Part shown: one piece after another, positions 46,301 to 58,986 of the stretch
How positions within the stretch are numbered: the stretch's first letter is position 1
Layout of the letters: every line of letters begins with the position of its first letter
Source: Posidonia oceanica
Lineage: Eukaryota; Streptophyta; Magnoliopsida; Alismatales; Posidoniaceae
Direction of reading: 5' to 3'
Assembly (NCBI GenBank): GCA_037176725.1
Contig: JAZBRS010000077.1
Span: 2,418,001 to 2,482,000 of the forward strand
Length of the DNA stretch: 64,000 nt
Program-made: the position numbers and the translations under genes
The notes under the pieces: generated by a model
What the model was told of the DNA's origin: nothing
Seen by the model: only the letters and a program-made list of their open reading frames with translations
Database searches by the model: none

Positions 46301-49300
46301 AGCGACGCTGCCTAGAGCAGACTGGAGGAGTCGCCGGAGATCTGCAGACCTGCTCGGAGGCAGGCCGGCCGATCAGCGCGGCGTCGACGAGTTCTGATGG
46401 CAAAGACGTACTCCTGGGGTCCGTGCGGAGCTGGGGCACCGGTTGGAGTGAGACCAGAGCGGCGGGACGAGCTCGAAGCTCGTCGGAGAAGACAGAGTTG
46501 ACCCGACGTTGACTCGGCGCAGGAGAGAAGGAATCCCCAGGCTGAGGGGCGGAAAAGCGAGAGAAGAGGGAGTCTGACCTAAGAATGAAGAGAGTTACCT
46601 GATCCGTTGGCTGGAGCGTCCTCCCGACGTCGGTCGACCTTGCAGAAGTCGGCGAGCTCGGCCTGGCTGCTGCGGGCGTCGTCTGCTACTTCTGGGCGCC
46701 TGGTTCTGTTCAGCACGACGCTTCGGAGCTTGCTGAATGACCGGAGGGTAGCTGCGAAGACCGGCGCGACGAATGGGTTCAGTGGGTTCACCACTGGTCA
46801 CCGGAGGTGGGGGGAGGTGTTCGCTGCTCTCTGATTCAATTGGGAGATGCCGGTGGCTTCCTGGTTGCTCAGTGGAGGTCTCTGGATGCTTAGGAAGGCT
46901 GGTGGAGGGCTAGAGAAGAAGATTGCAGATCGGGTGGATTTCTGGACAGGATGGGTTGCAGGTGTTTGTGGTGGATGGTCGGAGCTATGGTGGGTTGCTG
47001 GGCTGAAGGCTGAGTGGTTTGGGGAGGTGGTGATTCAGGGAGTAATTCAGAAGAGTTTGGGGTGGATTGGAGGTCTGTGATGTCGGGAATTTGAAGTGGA
47101 AAGGGGTTGGGTTCTGCTGAAAGTTTTTGGGTGTTCGGGGGCGTTTTCTGGAGTGGAAAGGCTGGGGAATGGAGGGGAAGGGATGCTGGGATTCTGGGTG
47201 GATTTTGGGGGATGAATTGGAGGGAGTTCAAGCACTGATGGAGGCTCTGATGTGGTCGGGAAAGAAGAGGGGAAAGAACTGGTTTTTGCAGTGGAAGGAG
47301 GAAGGGATTTGGGCGCTGGGAATTCTCTGGATTCCTTGCTCTCTCTCGGGCGACCAAAAGCTTGGAAGGAGGTGAAGACCGGAGGCTTTTAACAGCTGCT
47401 GGAGGACTGCTCGCGCGCTTGTGGAATTTGAATTCCACCGGCGCCGATTACTGCAGCTGAGGGAGACGAGCGGCGAGGGAGACGGGTAGTTAATGCTGCC
47501 GGGAAAGCCGCTGAGAGAAGAGGAGGCTGAGGCGAACAGGTGCTGAGGTGATCGGGAGGGAGAGGCGAAGTTAAATTTTAAAGAGGATCGCGGGAAGGAG
47601 AAGAAGAAGTTGAAGATGAGGAAGAAGGAGGGAAGAGGAGGGAGGCAGATCGCGGGCCGGGCCGCGAGTTGAAGAAAAAGAAAAAAAGAAAGAAAGAAAG
47701 AAGGGAGGTGGAACGGGCCGGACTGGGCCCAGCAGGCGAAAAGGAAAAAGAAAAAGGAAGAAAGGGAGAAAGATAGGGAAAAGAGGAGAAATAAATTGGA
47801 TAGAAATAAAATAAAAATAGGTAAAATTATTAGAGTGATTGTATTTCAAGTTAGGACCTGGATTAAAATTTTTTAATGACTGTTTTGGGTTGGTTAATCA
47901 GGTTTAGAGGGATTTTGGGTTTGATTAGGGTTTTAAGGGTTTTCCTTGTTTTTGATTTGTTTTTTATTTGGACTAAATGTTTGTTAAGCCTTTTAAGTTG
48001 TTTTTTCAATTATGTTTTTCTTGTTAAATACTTGGGATGTTAATTAGGATTATTTAAGGTTTGTTTTTAGATTAATTAGTGGTGACTTTTAGATTTTAAT
48101 CTTGATCCTTTTTCTTTAAGTCTTCTTTGATTTGCTTTTCTTAATTTCGTTTTGTTAAATTCTTTTAGCATTTTTTCTTAGGTTAGGTTTTCTTGTTAAG
48201 TTTTTTAATTAGCTGTTCTTAAATTTTGATTGTTTGTTTCATTATTTTTTAATTATGTTTCCAATTTTTCTTTTGAGAGTTGTTAAGTTAGGCTTTTCCT
48301 CCTTAATTATTAGCCCTTGCATTTCTTAAGTGTTTTCTTTCTCTTAGGGTTTGTTTTCTTGGTTGTTTTTAGTAGGATTTTACTTTTGGTTGGTTTTGAT
48401 TGCATTTTAGTTTCTTCCTTGATTTTACAGCATTTTCTTTTGGTTTGTTTTGCATTTTTTAGCTTGCATTCTTGGTTTTCCATTTTAGCTAGATTTAGTT
48501 GGGTTTAGGTTTTTAATTGTTTGCTTAATATTTTTAATTACTTTTCTTAGGGTTTTGGTTTGTTTTCCTTTTGTTTTAAAGTTTTTAGAGGTTATTAAGG
48601 ATTTTTTAGGGGCTTAGCAAAAGAAAGAAAAAGAAAAGGAGAAGGAAGAAGAAAAAGGAAAAAGGAGGAATAAAGGGGAAGGAGAGGAGTTGGAAGAAAA
48701 TAATTTTTTTGGAAGTCAGGGAAAATGCTAAAAATAAAATAAAAATAGGAATAAGATTGAGAAGAGATAGATGCACAAGGGGGCCCTCAGCCAGGCAAGA
48801 AAAAAGGAGAGAAGGGGATGAAAAGAAGGAGGATAATCAGGAGAGAGAGAGAGGAGAGAGAAAAGGATAATTCAGGAGAGAGAAAAGGATAATTTAGGTG
48901 AATGGAGGGCTTAAAGGTTTTGAAAAGAGGTGAAAATTGGGGAATGTGTTGCCTAGGGTTTCTAGTGTTCGTTCTGGCGATTTGGTTTAGTTTTGAGAAG
49001 GTTTTGGAAGGGTTTTGAGGTGTAGAAAAAGGGTGGTTTTACCTAGGTTTTCTAGGGTTTTTGGGAATGGTTTTGGGTTGAAAATTTCTAAGTGTTTGGG
49101 TAGGTTTGCTAAGTAGGGGTTGATGGGTTTTCCTATAGTTTTTGCCAGGTTTTGGGCTTGGGAAGTAGGTGTAGGCTTAGGTCAAGTTTAGGCTTGTTTT
49201 GAGGGGTAAGAGAGAGGGAGAGGTGGTTGTTTTGACCTAGGTTTAGATTCAGAAGTCATCAGAAGGTCCCAAATGGTCCAAGCCTGTCAAGATGGGGTGT

Positions 49301-49305
49301 CAACA
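43343..49305 (-). mobile_element. 5' LTR of element 2, complete
   Basis: Runs on the - strand from TGTTGACA (49305) to ...CTATA (43343), 5963 bases, the only complete LTR in the window. It matches 24115-27740 over its first ~3.6 kb. The terminal CA is changed to TA. It contains the 30-bp minisatellite (44030-44440), the TGCAATTTT-rich region (45180-46130), the hairpin near 46190, GA-rich stretches (47560-47790), T-rich stretches (47860-48600) and telomere-like TTAGGGTTTTAAGGGTTT near 47925. Confidence 0.92.
44030..44440 (-). repeat. 30-bp minisatellite in element 2 LTR
   Basis: About 13 units of CGGGCACGCAAAACGGTGCC plus AA(A/G)AACAAAG or AAAAGCGAAG (+ strand), with two unit types alternating over part of the array, so the effective period is 60 bp. 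The period divides by three, which explains the long open frames on both strands. Confidence 0.9.
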
Positions 49306-52206
49306 GGTGCCAAAAACAAAGCGGGCACATAAAACGCTGCCAAAAGCGAAGCAGGCACGCAGAACGGTGCAAAAAACAAAGCGGGCATGCAAAACGGTGC
49401 AAAAAGCGAAGCGGGCACTCGAAACGGTGCCAAAAACAAAGCGGGCACGCAAAACGGTGCCAAAAGCAAAGCAGACACGTAAAACGGTGCCAAAAGCAAA
49501 GCGGGCACGCAAAACAGTGCCAAAAGCGACGGAATTAAACCTCGGCAAAACCATGCTAATGCGAATGCAAGGAGAGAGAACAAGAGAATCGAAAGGGGAG
49601 GCAAACAGTGTGTGTGTGAGAACAGGCACTGTTTAAGGGCCACGCAGAGTAGGTGTGAAGACCTACACTGGGGAGAACAAGCAAGTGGAGGGATTACCAC
49701 CGCTTTGTGAATGTTTCCTACTAAACCGCCCCACGATGTGTCTCGCACGCTGCCCAAAGCTCGCGGTGCGATCGGATCGTGGAAAAGGTGGAAGAAAGTC
49801 GCAATAAGTGGTGAATCCAGGGGAAACACGACACAAAACACTTGGGAATACGCGAAAGGAGGAACGGAATTGACAGATAAGAAGAGGAAGTCCTATTCTA
49901 CATGTTCGAGGAAACAAAAAGCAAAAACGATGCATGCAATGCAAATGGTATGCAAATGAATGCTGTGCAGGGGTTCGGGAGGACTTACCTGGAAAATCTG
50001 AGACCTGATCTGAGATCTGCTTGGTCCATGCTGAAGAGCGCTTCGTCGGGGTCGTCCGGGTAGCTTGGTTGAGAAGATCCAACGGTCGGATTGAAAGATA
50101 TCCCAGCTTCAAGGCAGAGGGGCCAGAATAGGGGAGAAGAATAGATCTAAGTGTACAGGGGGTCCTAGGGGTGTGCAAACAGGTCCTCCCATGCGAATGG
50201 GAGCTAATGATGCTTGAGTGTGTGCAAAGGATGCAAAAAACTAGAATGTATGAGTGCAATGCATGCAGAATGCAAGAAAAGGCTTAAGGGTGATTTTTCA
50301 GAAAATTGGGGATCTAAATGCAATTTTTGAAAGGATGGGGGTCTAAATGCAAAGATTTTGAAAAGTTTGGGGCTTCCATGCAAGGATTTTGAAAAAAGGA
50401 GGGTAAGCATGCAATTTTACAAAAGACAGGGTCTAAAATGCAATTTTCCAAGATGGGTATGCATCAGGGCAAGTTTTGAAAACATGTGGCAGGTCAGAAA
50501 GCAATTTTGAAATCATTAGGGTCCAAAATGCAATTTTTCCAGCAAAATAGGGGTCTAGTGGTCTGGGAATGCAAATGGGGGACCTATATGCAATTTTTCA
50601 AACATGTGGGGGCTAAAATGCAATTTTATAAGCAAAATATGCATTTAAATGACTACTGTGCATTGAGGACGGACCTATGTGTAATTTTCAAATCATGCAG
50701 AGTCAAAAATGCAATTTTATAAGCAAAATATACATTAAAAGGACAAACAGAGGACTGGTATGCAATTTTCAAATTATGCAGGGTCAAAAATGCAATTTTT
50801 GAAGCAAAATATGCATTTAAATGACTACTGTGCATTAGGGATGGACCTATATGCAAAAAATCAAAAAACAGAGGAGAAATAATGCAATGCAGTAAGCAAA
50901 AATGGAAAATAACAGCTAAGTTAATAGGACAGAGGACTATTATGCAATTACAGAAAGCAATAAGGGCCTGAAATGCAATTTTATATGGCAAACCTAGAGG
51001 ATTAAATCAAATTAATTAACTGCAGGACTAACATGCAATAATCAAAAGCTGGAGGACCAAAATCAAACTTATTACTGAAGGAAAGCACAGTAAAAGGACT
51101 GACATGCAAATAAAGAAAACTACATATTTTTCATGCAATTTTATATGGTTTTAATTCAGAAATAAACAGATTTAATCAAATGAAGGACCTAAACGCAAAT
51201 AAGCAAGAACTGAGACCGAAAATGCAATATTTGGTAAAATAGCGTAGATAGGAAAAAAATAAAAGCACAGTAAAATTGCAGATCGTCGACCACTGTAGCA
51301 AATGCTACTAGTGGCCGATAGAGGAAGCAAAAGGGGTGCTGGTGGGGCGTAGTCCGGCGGGCGAGCTCCACCAGGGGTTGACGGAGACTGGAGCAGCATC
51401 GGCGAGCAGCGACGCTGCATGGAACAGGCCGGAGGAGTCGCCGGAGATCTACAGACCTGCTCGGAGGCAGGCCGGCCGATCAGCGCGGCGTCGGCGAGTT
51501 CTGACGGCAGAGACGTACTCCTGGGGTCCGTGCGGAGCTAGGGCGCTGGTTGGAGCGATGTTCCACAGACCGGAGCGGCGGGACGAGCTCGAAGCTCGTC
51601 GGAGAAGATAGAGTTGACCCGGCGTTGACTCGGCCCAGGAGAGAAGGAATCCCTGGGCTGAGGGGTGGAAAAGCGAGAGGAGAGGGAGATTAACCTACGG
51701 GTGAAAAGAGATACCTAATTCGCTGGCTGGAGCGTCCTCCCGACGTCGGTTGACTTTGCAGAAGTCGGCGAGCTTGGTCCGACTGCTGCAGGCATCGTCC
51801 GCTGCTTGCGAGGATCGGAGTTGCTTCCGCGGAGCCCTCCGGTGCTTCTCAGACGCCTGGACGCGAGCTCTGAAGACCGAAGACAGGATCGAGATTTTTG
51901 GGTGCTGCTGGTTCTGCTGGAGACGGGGGCAGGTGTTCGCTGCTCCTCAGGCCAAACGGAGCCTTCTGGCAAGTTGCTGGATGCCTGGTGATGGTGTGCG
52001 GGAGCTTGAATTGGGTAGTGGAGTGCTGTGGTGAAAGTTGTGGATTGGATTGGTTTCTGGACAGAAAAAGGTGTAACTGTTTGTGGTGAAAGGTCGGAGC
52101 TATGGTGAGAGCTGGGCTGAAGGCTTAGGTGGTTTAGGGAGCTGGTGATTCAGGGAGTAACTGGGAAGAGTTTGGGGTGGATTGGAGGTCTGTGGTGTCG
52201 AGAATT
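49306..52206 (-). mobile_element. Fragment of a third LTR of the same family
   Basis: This piece matches the element 2 LTR from about 44190 to 47090 in the same order and orientation (about 93% where compared): the minisatellite (49306-49535), the CGAT/CGGATCG block (49735-49790), the CCTGGAAAATCTGAG block (49990), the TGCAATTTT region (50280-51230), a hairpin (51288-51316) and the GTCGACGAGTTCTGA-like GC-rich part. It starts inside the minisatellite where element 2 inserted, and ends at 52206 where the satellite begins. Its own ends are missing. Confidence 0.88.
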
Positions 52207-55200
52207 GATTAGGGTTGCACTTATCCTTCCTGACCTCTTCCGGGTCTTGATAGGGCTTGCACCTATCATTCATGGCAGTCCGGTCTTGATAAGGCTTGCA
52301 CTTATCATTCCTGTCGATTCGGTTTTGATAAGGCCTGCACTTATCATTCCTGACCTCTTCTAGCTCTTGTTAGGGCTTGCTCCTATCATTCCTGGCGGTC
52401 CGATCTTGATAAGGCTTGTACTTATCGTTCCTGACCTCTTCCGGGTCTAGATAGGGCTAGCACCTATCATTCCTGGTGGTCGGGTCTTGATAAGGCTTGC
52501 ACTTATCATTCCTGTCGGTCCGGTCTTGATATGGCTTGCACTTATCATTCCTGGCCTCTTTCGGGTCTTGATAGGGCTTGCACCTATCATTCCTGGTGGT
52601 CCGGTCTTGATAAGGCCTACACTTATCATTCCCGGCCTCCTCCGGGTCTTGGTAGGGCTTGCACCAATCATTCCAGGCGGTCCAGTCGTGATGAGGCTCG
52701 CACTTATCATTCCTGACCCCATCCTGGTCATGATAGGGCTTGCACCTACCCTTCCTCGCGGTCCAGTCATGATATGGCTTGCACTTATCATTCCTGACCT
52801 CCTCCGGGTTTTGATGGGGCTTGCACCTATCATTCCTGGCGGTCCTGTCATGATAAGGCTTGCACTTATCATTCCCGGCCTCTTCCTGGTTATGATAGGG
52901 CTTGCACCTATCATTCCTGGCGGTCTTGTCTTGATAATGCATGCACTAATCATTCCTGACCTCTTCTAGGTCTTGAAAGGGCTTGCACCTACCATTCGAG
53001 GCTGTCCAGTCATGATAACACTTGCACTTATCATTCCTAACCTCTTCTAGGTCTTGATAGGGCTTGCACTTATCATTCCAGGTGGTCCGGTCTTGATAAG
53101 GCTTGCACCTATCGTTCATGGCTGTCCGGTCTTGATATGGCTTGCATTTATCATTCCTGACCTCTTCCGGGTTGTGATAGGGCTTGCACCTATCATTCCT
53201 GGCGGTCCGGTCTTGATAAGCCTTGCACTTATCATTCTTGACCCCTTCCTGGTCTTGATACGGCTTGCACCTATAATTCTTAGCGGTCCGATCTTGATAC
53301 GGCTAGCACGTATCATTCCTGACCTCATCAAGATTTTGATAGGGCTCCCACCAATCGTTACTGACGGTCCATTCTTGATATGGCCTGCACTTATCATTCC
53401 TAGCGGTCAAGTCATGATACGACTTGCACTTATCATTCCTAACCCCTTCCTGGTCTTGATAGGACTTGCACATATCCTTCCTCGTGGTCCGGTCATGATA
53501 AGGCTTGCACTTATCCTTCCTGACCTCTTGCGGGTCTTGATAGGGCTTGCACCGATCGTCCCTGGTGGTCCAGTCTCGATAAGCCTTGGACATATCATTC
53601 CCGGCCTCTTCCTGGTCTTGATAGGGCTAGCAGCTGTCATTCCAGGCAGTCCGGTCTTGATAACGCTTGCACTTACCATTTCTGACCTCTTCTGGGTCAT
53701 GATAGGGCTTACACCAATTGTACCTGGTGGTCTGGTCATGATATGGCTTGCACTTATCATTCCTGACCACTTCCTGGTCTTGATAGGGCTTGCACCTATC
53801 ATTTCAGGCGGTCCGGTCTTGAATAGGCTTGCATCTATCATTCTTGGCGGTCCGATCATGATATGGCTTGCACTTGTCATTCCTGACCACTTCCTGGTCT
53901 TGATAGGGCTTGCACCAATCATTCCTGGCAGTCTGGTCTCGATAAGGCTTGCACAAATCATTCCTGTCAGTCCGGTTTTGATAAGGCTTGCACTTACCCA
54001 TCTGGGCCTCTACTCGGTCTTGATAGGGCTTGCACCTATCATTCCTCATGGTCCGATCTTGATTAGGCTTGCACTTATCATTCCTGACCCCTTCCAAGTA
54101 TTGGTAGGACTTGCACCTGTCCTTCCTTGTGGTCCGGTCTTGATAAGGCTTGCACTTATCATTCCTGACCTCTTCCGGGTCTTGATAGGGCTTGCACCTG
54201 CCATTCCTGGCGGTCCGGTCTTGATAAGGCTTGCACTTATCATTACTGACCTCTTCCTGTTCATGATAGGGCTTGCACCAATCATTCCTGGTGGTCCGGT
54301 CTTGATTAGGCTTGCACTTATCATTCCTGGCCTCTTCTGGGTCTTGATAGGGCATGCACCTACCATTCCTGGTGGTCTGGTCCTGATAAGGCTAGCACTT
54401 ATCATTCCTGACCTCTTCCGGGTCTTGTTAGGGCTTGCACCTATCATTCCTAGCACTCCGATCTTGATATGGCATGTACTTATCCTTCTTGACCTCTTCC
54501 GAGTCTCGATAGGGCTTGCTTCTATCATTCCAGGTGGTCGGGTCATGATAAGGCTTACACCTATCATTCCTGGCGGTTCGGTCTAGATAGGGCTTGCACC
54601 TATCATTCCTGTCGGTCCGGTCTTGATAAGGCTTGCACTTATCATTACTGGCCACTTCGGGGTCTTGATAGGGCTTGCTCCAATCAATCCAAGTGGTGCG
54701 GTCTAGTTAAGACTTGCACTAATCATTCCTAGCCTCTTCCGGGTCTTGATATGGCTTGCACCTATCATTCCTGGCTGTCCGATCCTGATGAGGCTTGCAC
54801 TTATCATTCCTAACCTCTTCTGGGTCATGATAGGGCTTGCACCTATCATTCCTAGCAGTCCGGTCTTGATAAGGCTTGCACTTATCTTTCCTGGCCTCTT
54901 CCGAGTCCTGATAGGGCTTGCACCTAACATTCTTGGCGGTCCGGTCTTGATAAGGCTTGCACTTATCGTTCCTGACCCCTTCCTGGTCTTGATAGGGCAT
55001 GCTCCTATCCTACCTCGCGGTCTGGTCATGATAAGGCTTGCACTAATCAATACTGACCACTTCTGGCTCTTGATAGGACTTGCATCTATCATTCCTGGTG
55101 GCCCAGTCTAGATGAGGCATGCACTAATCATTCCTGGCCTCTTCCGGGTCTTGATAGGGCTTGCACCAATCATTCCTGGCGGTCCGGTCTTGATTAGGCT

Positions 55201-58200
55201 TGAACTTATCATTCCTGACCTCTTTCGGGTCTGGATAGAGCTTGCACCTAACATTCCTGGCTGTCCGGTCATGATAAGGCTTGCACTTATCTGTCCGGAC
55301 CTCTTCCTGGACTTGATAGGGCTTGCTCCTATCATTCTTGTCGGTCTGGTCCTGATAAGGCTTGCACTTATCATTCCTGGCATCTTCAGGTCTTGATCAG
55401 GACTGCACCTATCATTCCTATCGGTTCGGTCTTGATAACGCATGCACTTAACATTGCTGTTGGTCGGGTCTTGATACGGCTTGCACCTATCATTCCTGGC
55501 ATCTTTCGGGTCTTGATAGGGCTCGCACCTATCATTCCTGGTGGTCCGGTCATGATTTGGCCAGCACTTATCATTCCCGGCCTCCTCGGGGTCTTGATAG
55601 GGCTTGCACCAATCATTCCTGGCGGTCCTGTCTTGATAAGGCTCGCACTTATCATTCCTTCCCCCTTCCTGGTCATGATAGGGCTTGCACCTATCGGTCC
55701 TCGCGGTTTGGTCTCAATAAGGCTTGCACTTATCATTCCTGACCTCCTCCGGGTCTTGATGGGGCTTGCACCAATCATTCTTGGCGGTCCTGTCTTGATA
55801 AGGCAAGCACTTATCGTTCCCGGCCTCTTCCTGGTCTTGATAGGGCTTGCACCTATCATTCCAGGCGGTCCGGTCTTGATAATGCTTGCACTTATCGTTC
55901 CTGACCTCTTCAGGGTCTTGATAGGGCATGCACCTATCATTCCTGGTAGTCCGGTCTTGATAAGGCCTGCACGTATCATTCCTAACCTCTTCCTGGTCTT
56001 GATAGGGCTTGCACCAATCATTCCTGGCGGTCTGGTCTTGATAAGGCTTGCACTTATCATTCCTGGCAGTCCGGTCTAGATATGGCTTGCACTTATCATT
56101 CCTGGCAGTCCGGTCTAGATATGGCTTGCACTTATCATTCCTGACCTCCTCCTGTTCTTGATAGGGCTTGCACCGATCATTCCGGGCAGTCTGGTCATGA
56201 TAATGCTTGCACTAATGATTCTTGTCGGTCTGGTTTTGATAAGGCCTACACTTCTCCTTCTGGGCTTCTTTCGTGTCTTGATAGGGCTTGCACCAACCAT
56301 TCCAGGCGGTCCGATCTTGATAAGGCTAGCACAATTCATTCCGGACCTCTTTTCGTTCGTGTTAGGGCTTGCACCTATCATTCCAGGCGGTCCAGTCTTG
56401 ATAAGGCTTGTACGTATCATTCCTGACCTCTTCCGGGTCCTGATAAGGCTTGCACCAATCATTCCTGGTGGTCGGGTCTTGATAAGGCTTGTACTTATCA
56501 TTCCTGGCCTCTTCTGGGTCTTGATAGGGCTTGCACCTGTCATTCCTGGTGGTCCTGTCTTGATTAGGCTAGCACTTATCATTCTTGACCCCTTCCTGGT
56601 CTTGATAGAGCTTGCGCCTATCATTCCTGGCGGTCCGATCTTGATATGGCTTGCATGAATCATTACTAACCTCTTCCTGGTTTTGGTAGGGCTTGCACCT
56701 ATCATTACTGTCGGTCCATCTTTGATAAGGCTTGCACTTATCATTCCTAACCTCTTCCTGGTCTTGATAGGGCTTGCACCAATCATTCCAGGCGGTCCGG
56801 TCTTGATAAGGCTTGCACCTATCATTCCTGGCAGTCCGGTCTATATATGGCTTGCACTTAACATTCCTGACCTCTTCCTTGTCTTGATAGGACTTGCACC
56901 TACCATTCCAGGTGGTCCGGTCTTGATAAGGCTTGCACTTGTCATTCCTGACCTCTTCCTGTTCTTGATAGGGCTTGCACCAAACATTCCTGGTGGTCTG
57001 GTCATGATAAGGCTTGCACATATCATTCCTGGCCTCTTCCGGGTCATGATAGGGCTTGCACCTATCCTTCCTCGCGGTTCAGTATTGATAAGGCTTGCAC
57101 CTATCATTCTTGACCTCTTCCGGGTCTTGATAGGGCTTACACCTACCATTCCAAGCGGTCCGGTCCTGATAAGGCTTGCACTTATCATTCCTGACCTCTT
57201 CCTGTTCTTGATAGGGCTTGCACCTAACATTCCTAGTGGTCTGGTCGTGATAAGGCTTGCACTTATCATTCCTGGCCTCTTCCGGGTCTTGATAGGGCTT
57301 TCACCTACCATTCCTAGCAGTCCGGTCTTGATAAGGCTAGCACATTTCATTCCGGACCTCTTTCGGGTCGTGTTTGGGCTTGCACCTATAATTCCAGGCG
57401 GTCCAGTCTTGATAAGGCATGTACGTATCATTCCTGACCTCTTCCGGGTCCTGATAGGGCTTGCACCTATCATTCCTGGTGGTCGGGTCTTGATAAGGCT
57501 TGCACTTATCATTCCTGGCCTCTTCTAGGTCTTGATAGGGCTTGCACCTGTCATTCCTGGCGGTCCTGTCTTGATAAGGCTTGCACTTATCTTTCTTGAC
57601 CCCTTCCTTGTCTTGATAGAGCTTGCACCTATCATTCCTGGTGGTGCGATCTTGATATGGCTTGCACGATTCATTCCTAACCTCTTCCTGGTTTTGATAG
57701 GGCTTGCACCTATCATTACTGACGTTCCATCTTTGATAAGGCTTGCACTTATCATTCCTGACCTCTTCCTGGTCTTGATAGGGCTTCTAGCTATCATTCC
57801 TAGCTGTCCGATCTTGATAAGGCTTGCCTTTATCATTCCTGACCTCTTCCAGGTCATGATAGTGCTTGCACCGATCATTCCAGTCGGTCCGATATTGATA
57901 AGGCTTGCACTTATCATTTCTGGCCTCTTCTGGGTCTTGATTGGGCTTGAACCTATCATTCCTGGTGGTCCTGTCTTGTTGAGGCATGCACTTATCGTTC
58001 CTGACCCCTTCCTACTCATGATAGGGCTTGCAGCGATCCTTCCTGGCGGTCTGGTCATGATAAGGCTTGCACTTATCATTCCTGACCTCTTCCGAGTGTT
58101 GATAGGGCATGCACCTATCATTCCTAGCGGTCCAGTCTTGATAAGGCAGCACTTATCATTCTTGACCACTTCCAGGTCTTGATAGGGCTTACATCTGTCA

Positions 58201-58986
58201 TTCCAAGCGGTCCTGTCTTGATAATGCTTGCACTTATCATTCCTGACCACATCCGAGTCTTGGTAGGGCTTGCACCTACATTCCAGGCTGTCCGGTCGTG
58301 ATAAGGCGCGCACAAATCATTCCTGCCCTCTTCCTGGTCTTCATAAGGCTAGCACCTATCATTCCTAGTGGTTCAGTCATTATAAGGCATGCACTTTTCA
58401 TTCCTGACCTCTTCCGGGTCTTGATAGGGCTTGCACCTATCATTCCTAGTGGTCCGGTCATGATAAGGCTTGTACTTACCATTCCTGGCCTCTTACGGGT
58501 CTTGTTAGGGCTTGCTCCAGTCATTCCAGGCAGTCCATTCTTGATAAGGCTTGCACTTATCATTTCTGACACCTTTCTGGTCTTGATAGGGCTTGCACCT
58601 ATCCTTCCTCGCGGTCCTGTCTTGATAAGACTTGCACTTATCATTCCTGACCTCCTCCGAGTCAAGATAGGGCTTGCACCTATCATTCCAAGCGGTCCAG
58701 TCTTGATAAGGCTTGCACTTATCATTCCCGGCCTCTTCCTGCTCTTGATAGGGCTTGCACCTATCATTCCTGGCGGTCTAGTCTTGATAATGCATGCACT
58801 TATCATTCCTGACCTCTTCTGGGTCTTGATAGGGCTTGCACCTATCATTCCTGGCAGTCCGGTCATGATAAGGCATGCACTTATCATTCCTAACCTCTTC
58901 CTGGTCTAGATAGGGCTTGCACCAATCATTCCTGGCGGTTCGGTCTTGATAAGGCTTGCACCTATCATTCCTGGCTGTCCGGTCTT
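52207..58986. repeat. Higher-order repeat copy 1 of the satellite (~6.8 kb)
   Basis: Diagnostic rare variants recur at fixed distances: GATTAGGGTTGCAC at 52207 and 58987 (6780), the unit with CTCCAATCAATCC near 54678 and 60974 (6296), and the block 55393-56079 with 61689-62375 (6296). The drop from 6780 to 6296 means about 484 bp is missing in copy 2 near 59800-59880 relative to 53000-53600. A 39-bp unit is doubled at about 56062-56140 in copy 1 only. Confidence 0.85.

Noticed and set aside
54046..54567. Lys/Arg-rich and Cys-Lys-Pro-Tyr-rich repeat frames on the - strand of the array
   Set aside because: Same artefact of unit length; no start, no conserved ends, interrupted in each higher-order copy.
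53054..54586. 510-codon hydrophobic repeat frame (27-residue repeats) on the + strand
   Set aside because: It lies in the satellite, where unit lengths of 39 and 42 bp keep every frame in register. Comparable frames exist on the other strand and in other frames, and the frame is broken by stops on both sides. No sign of a gene.
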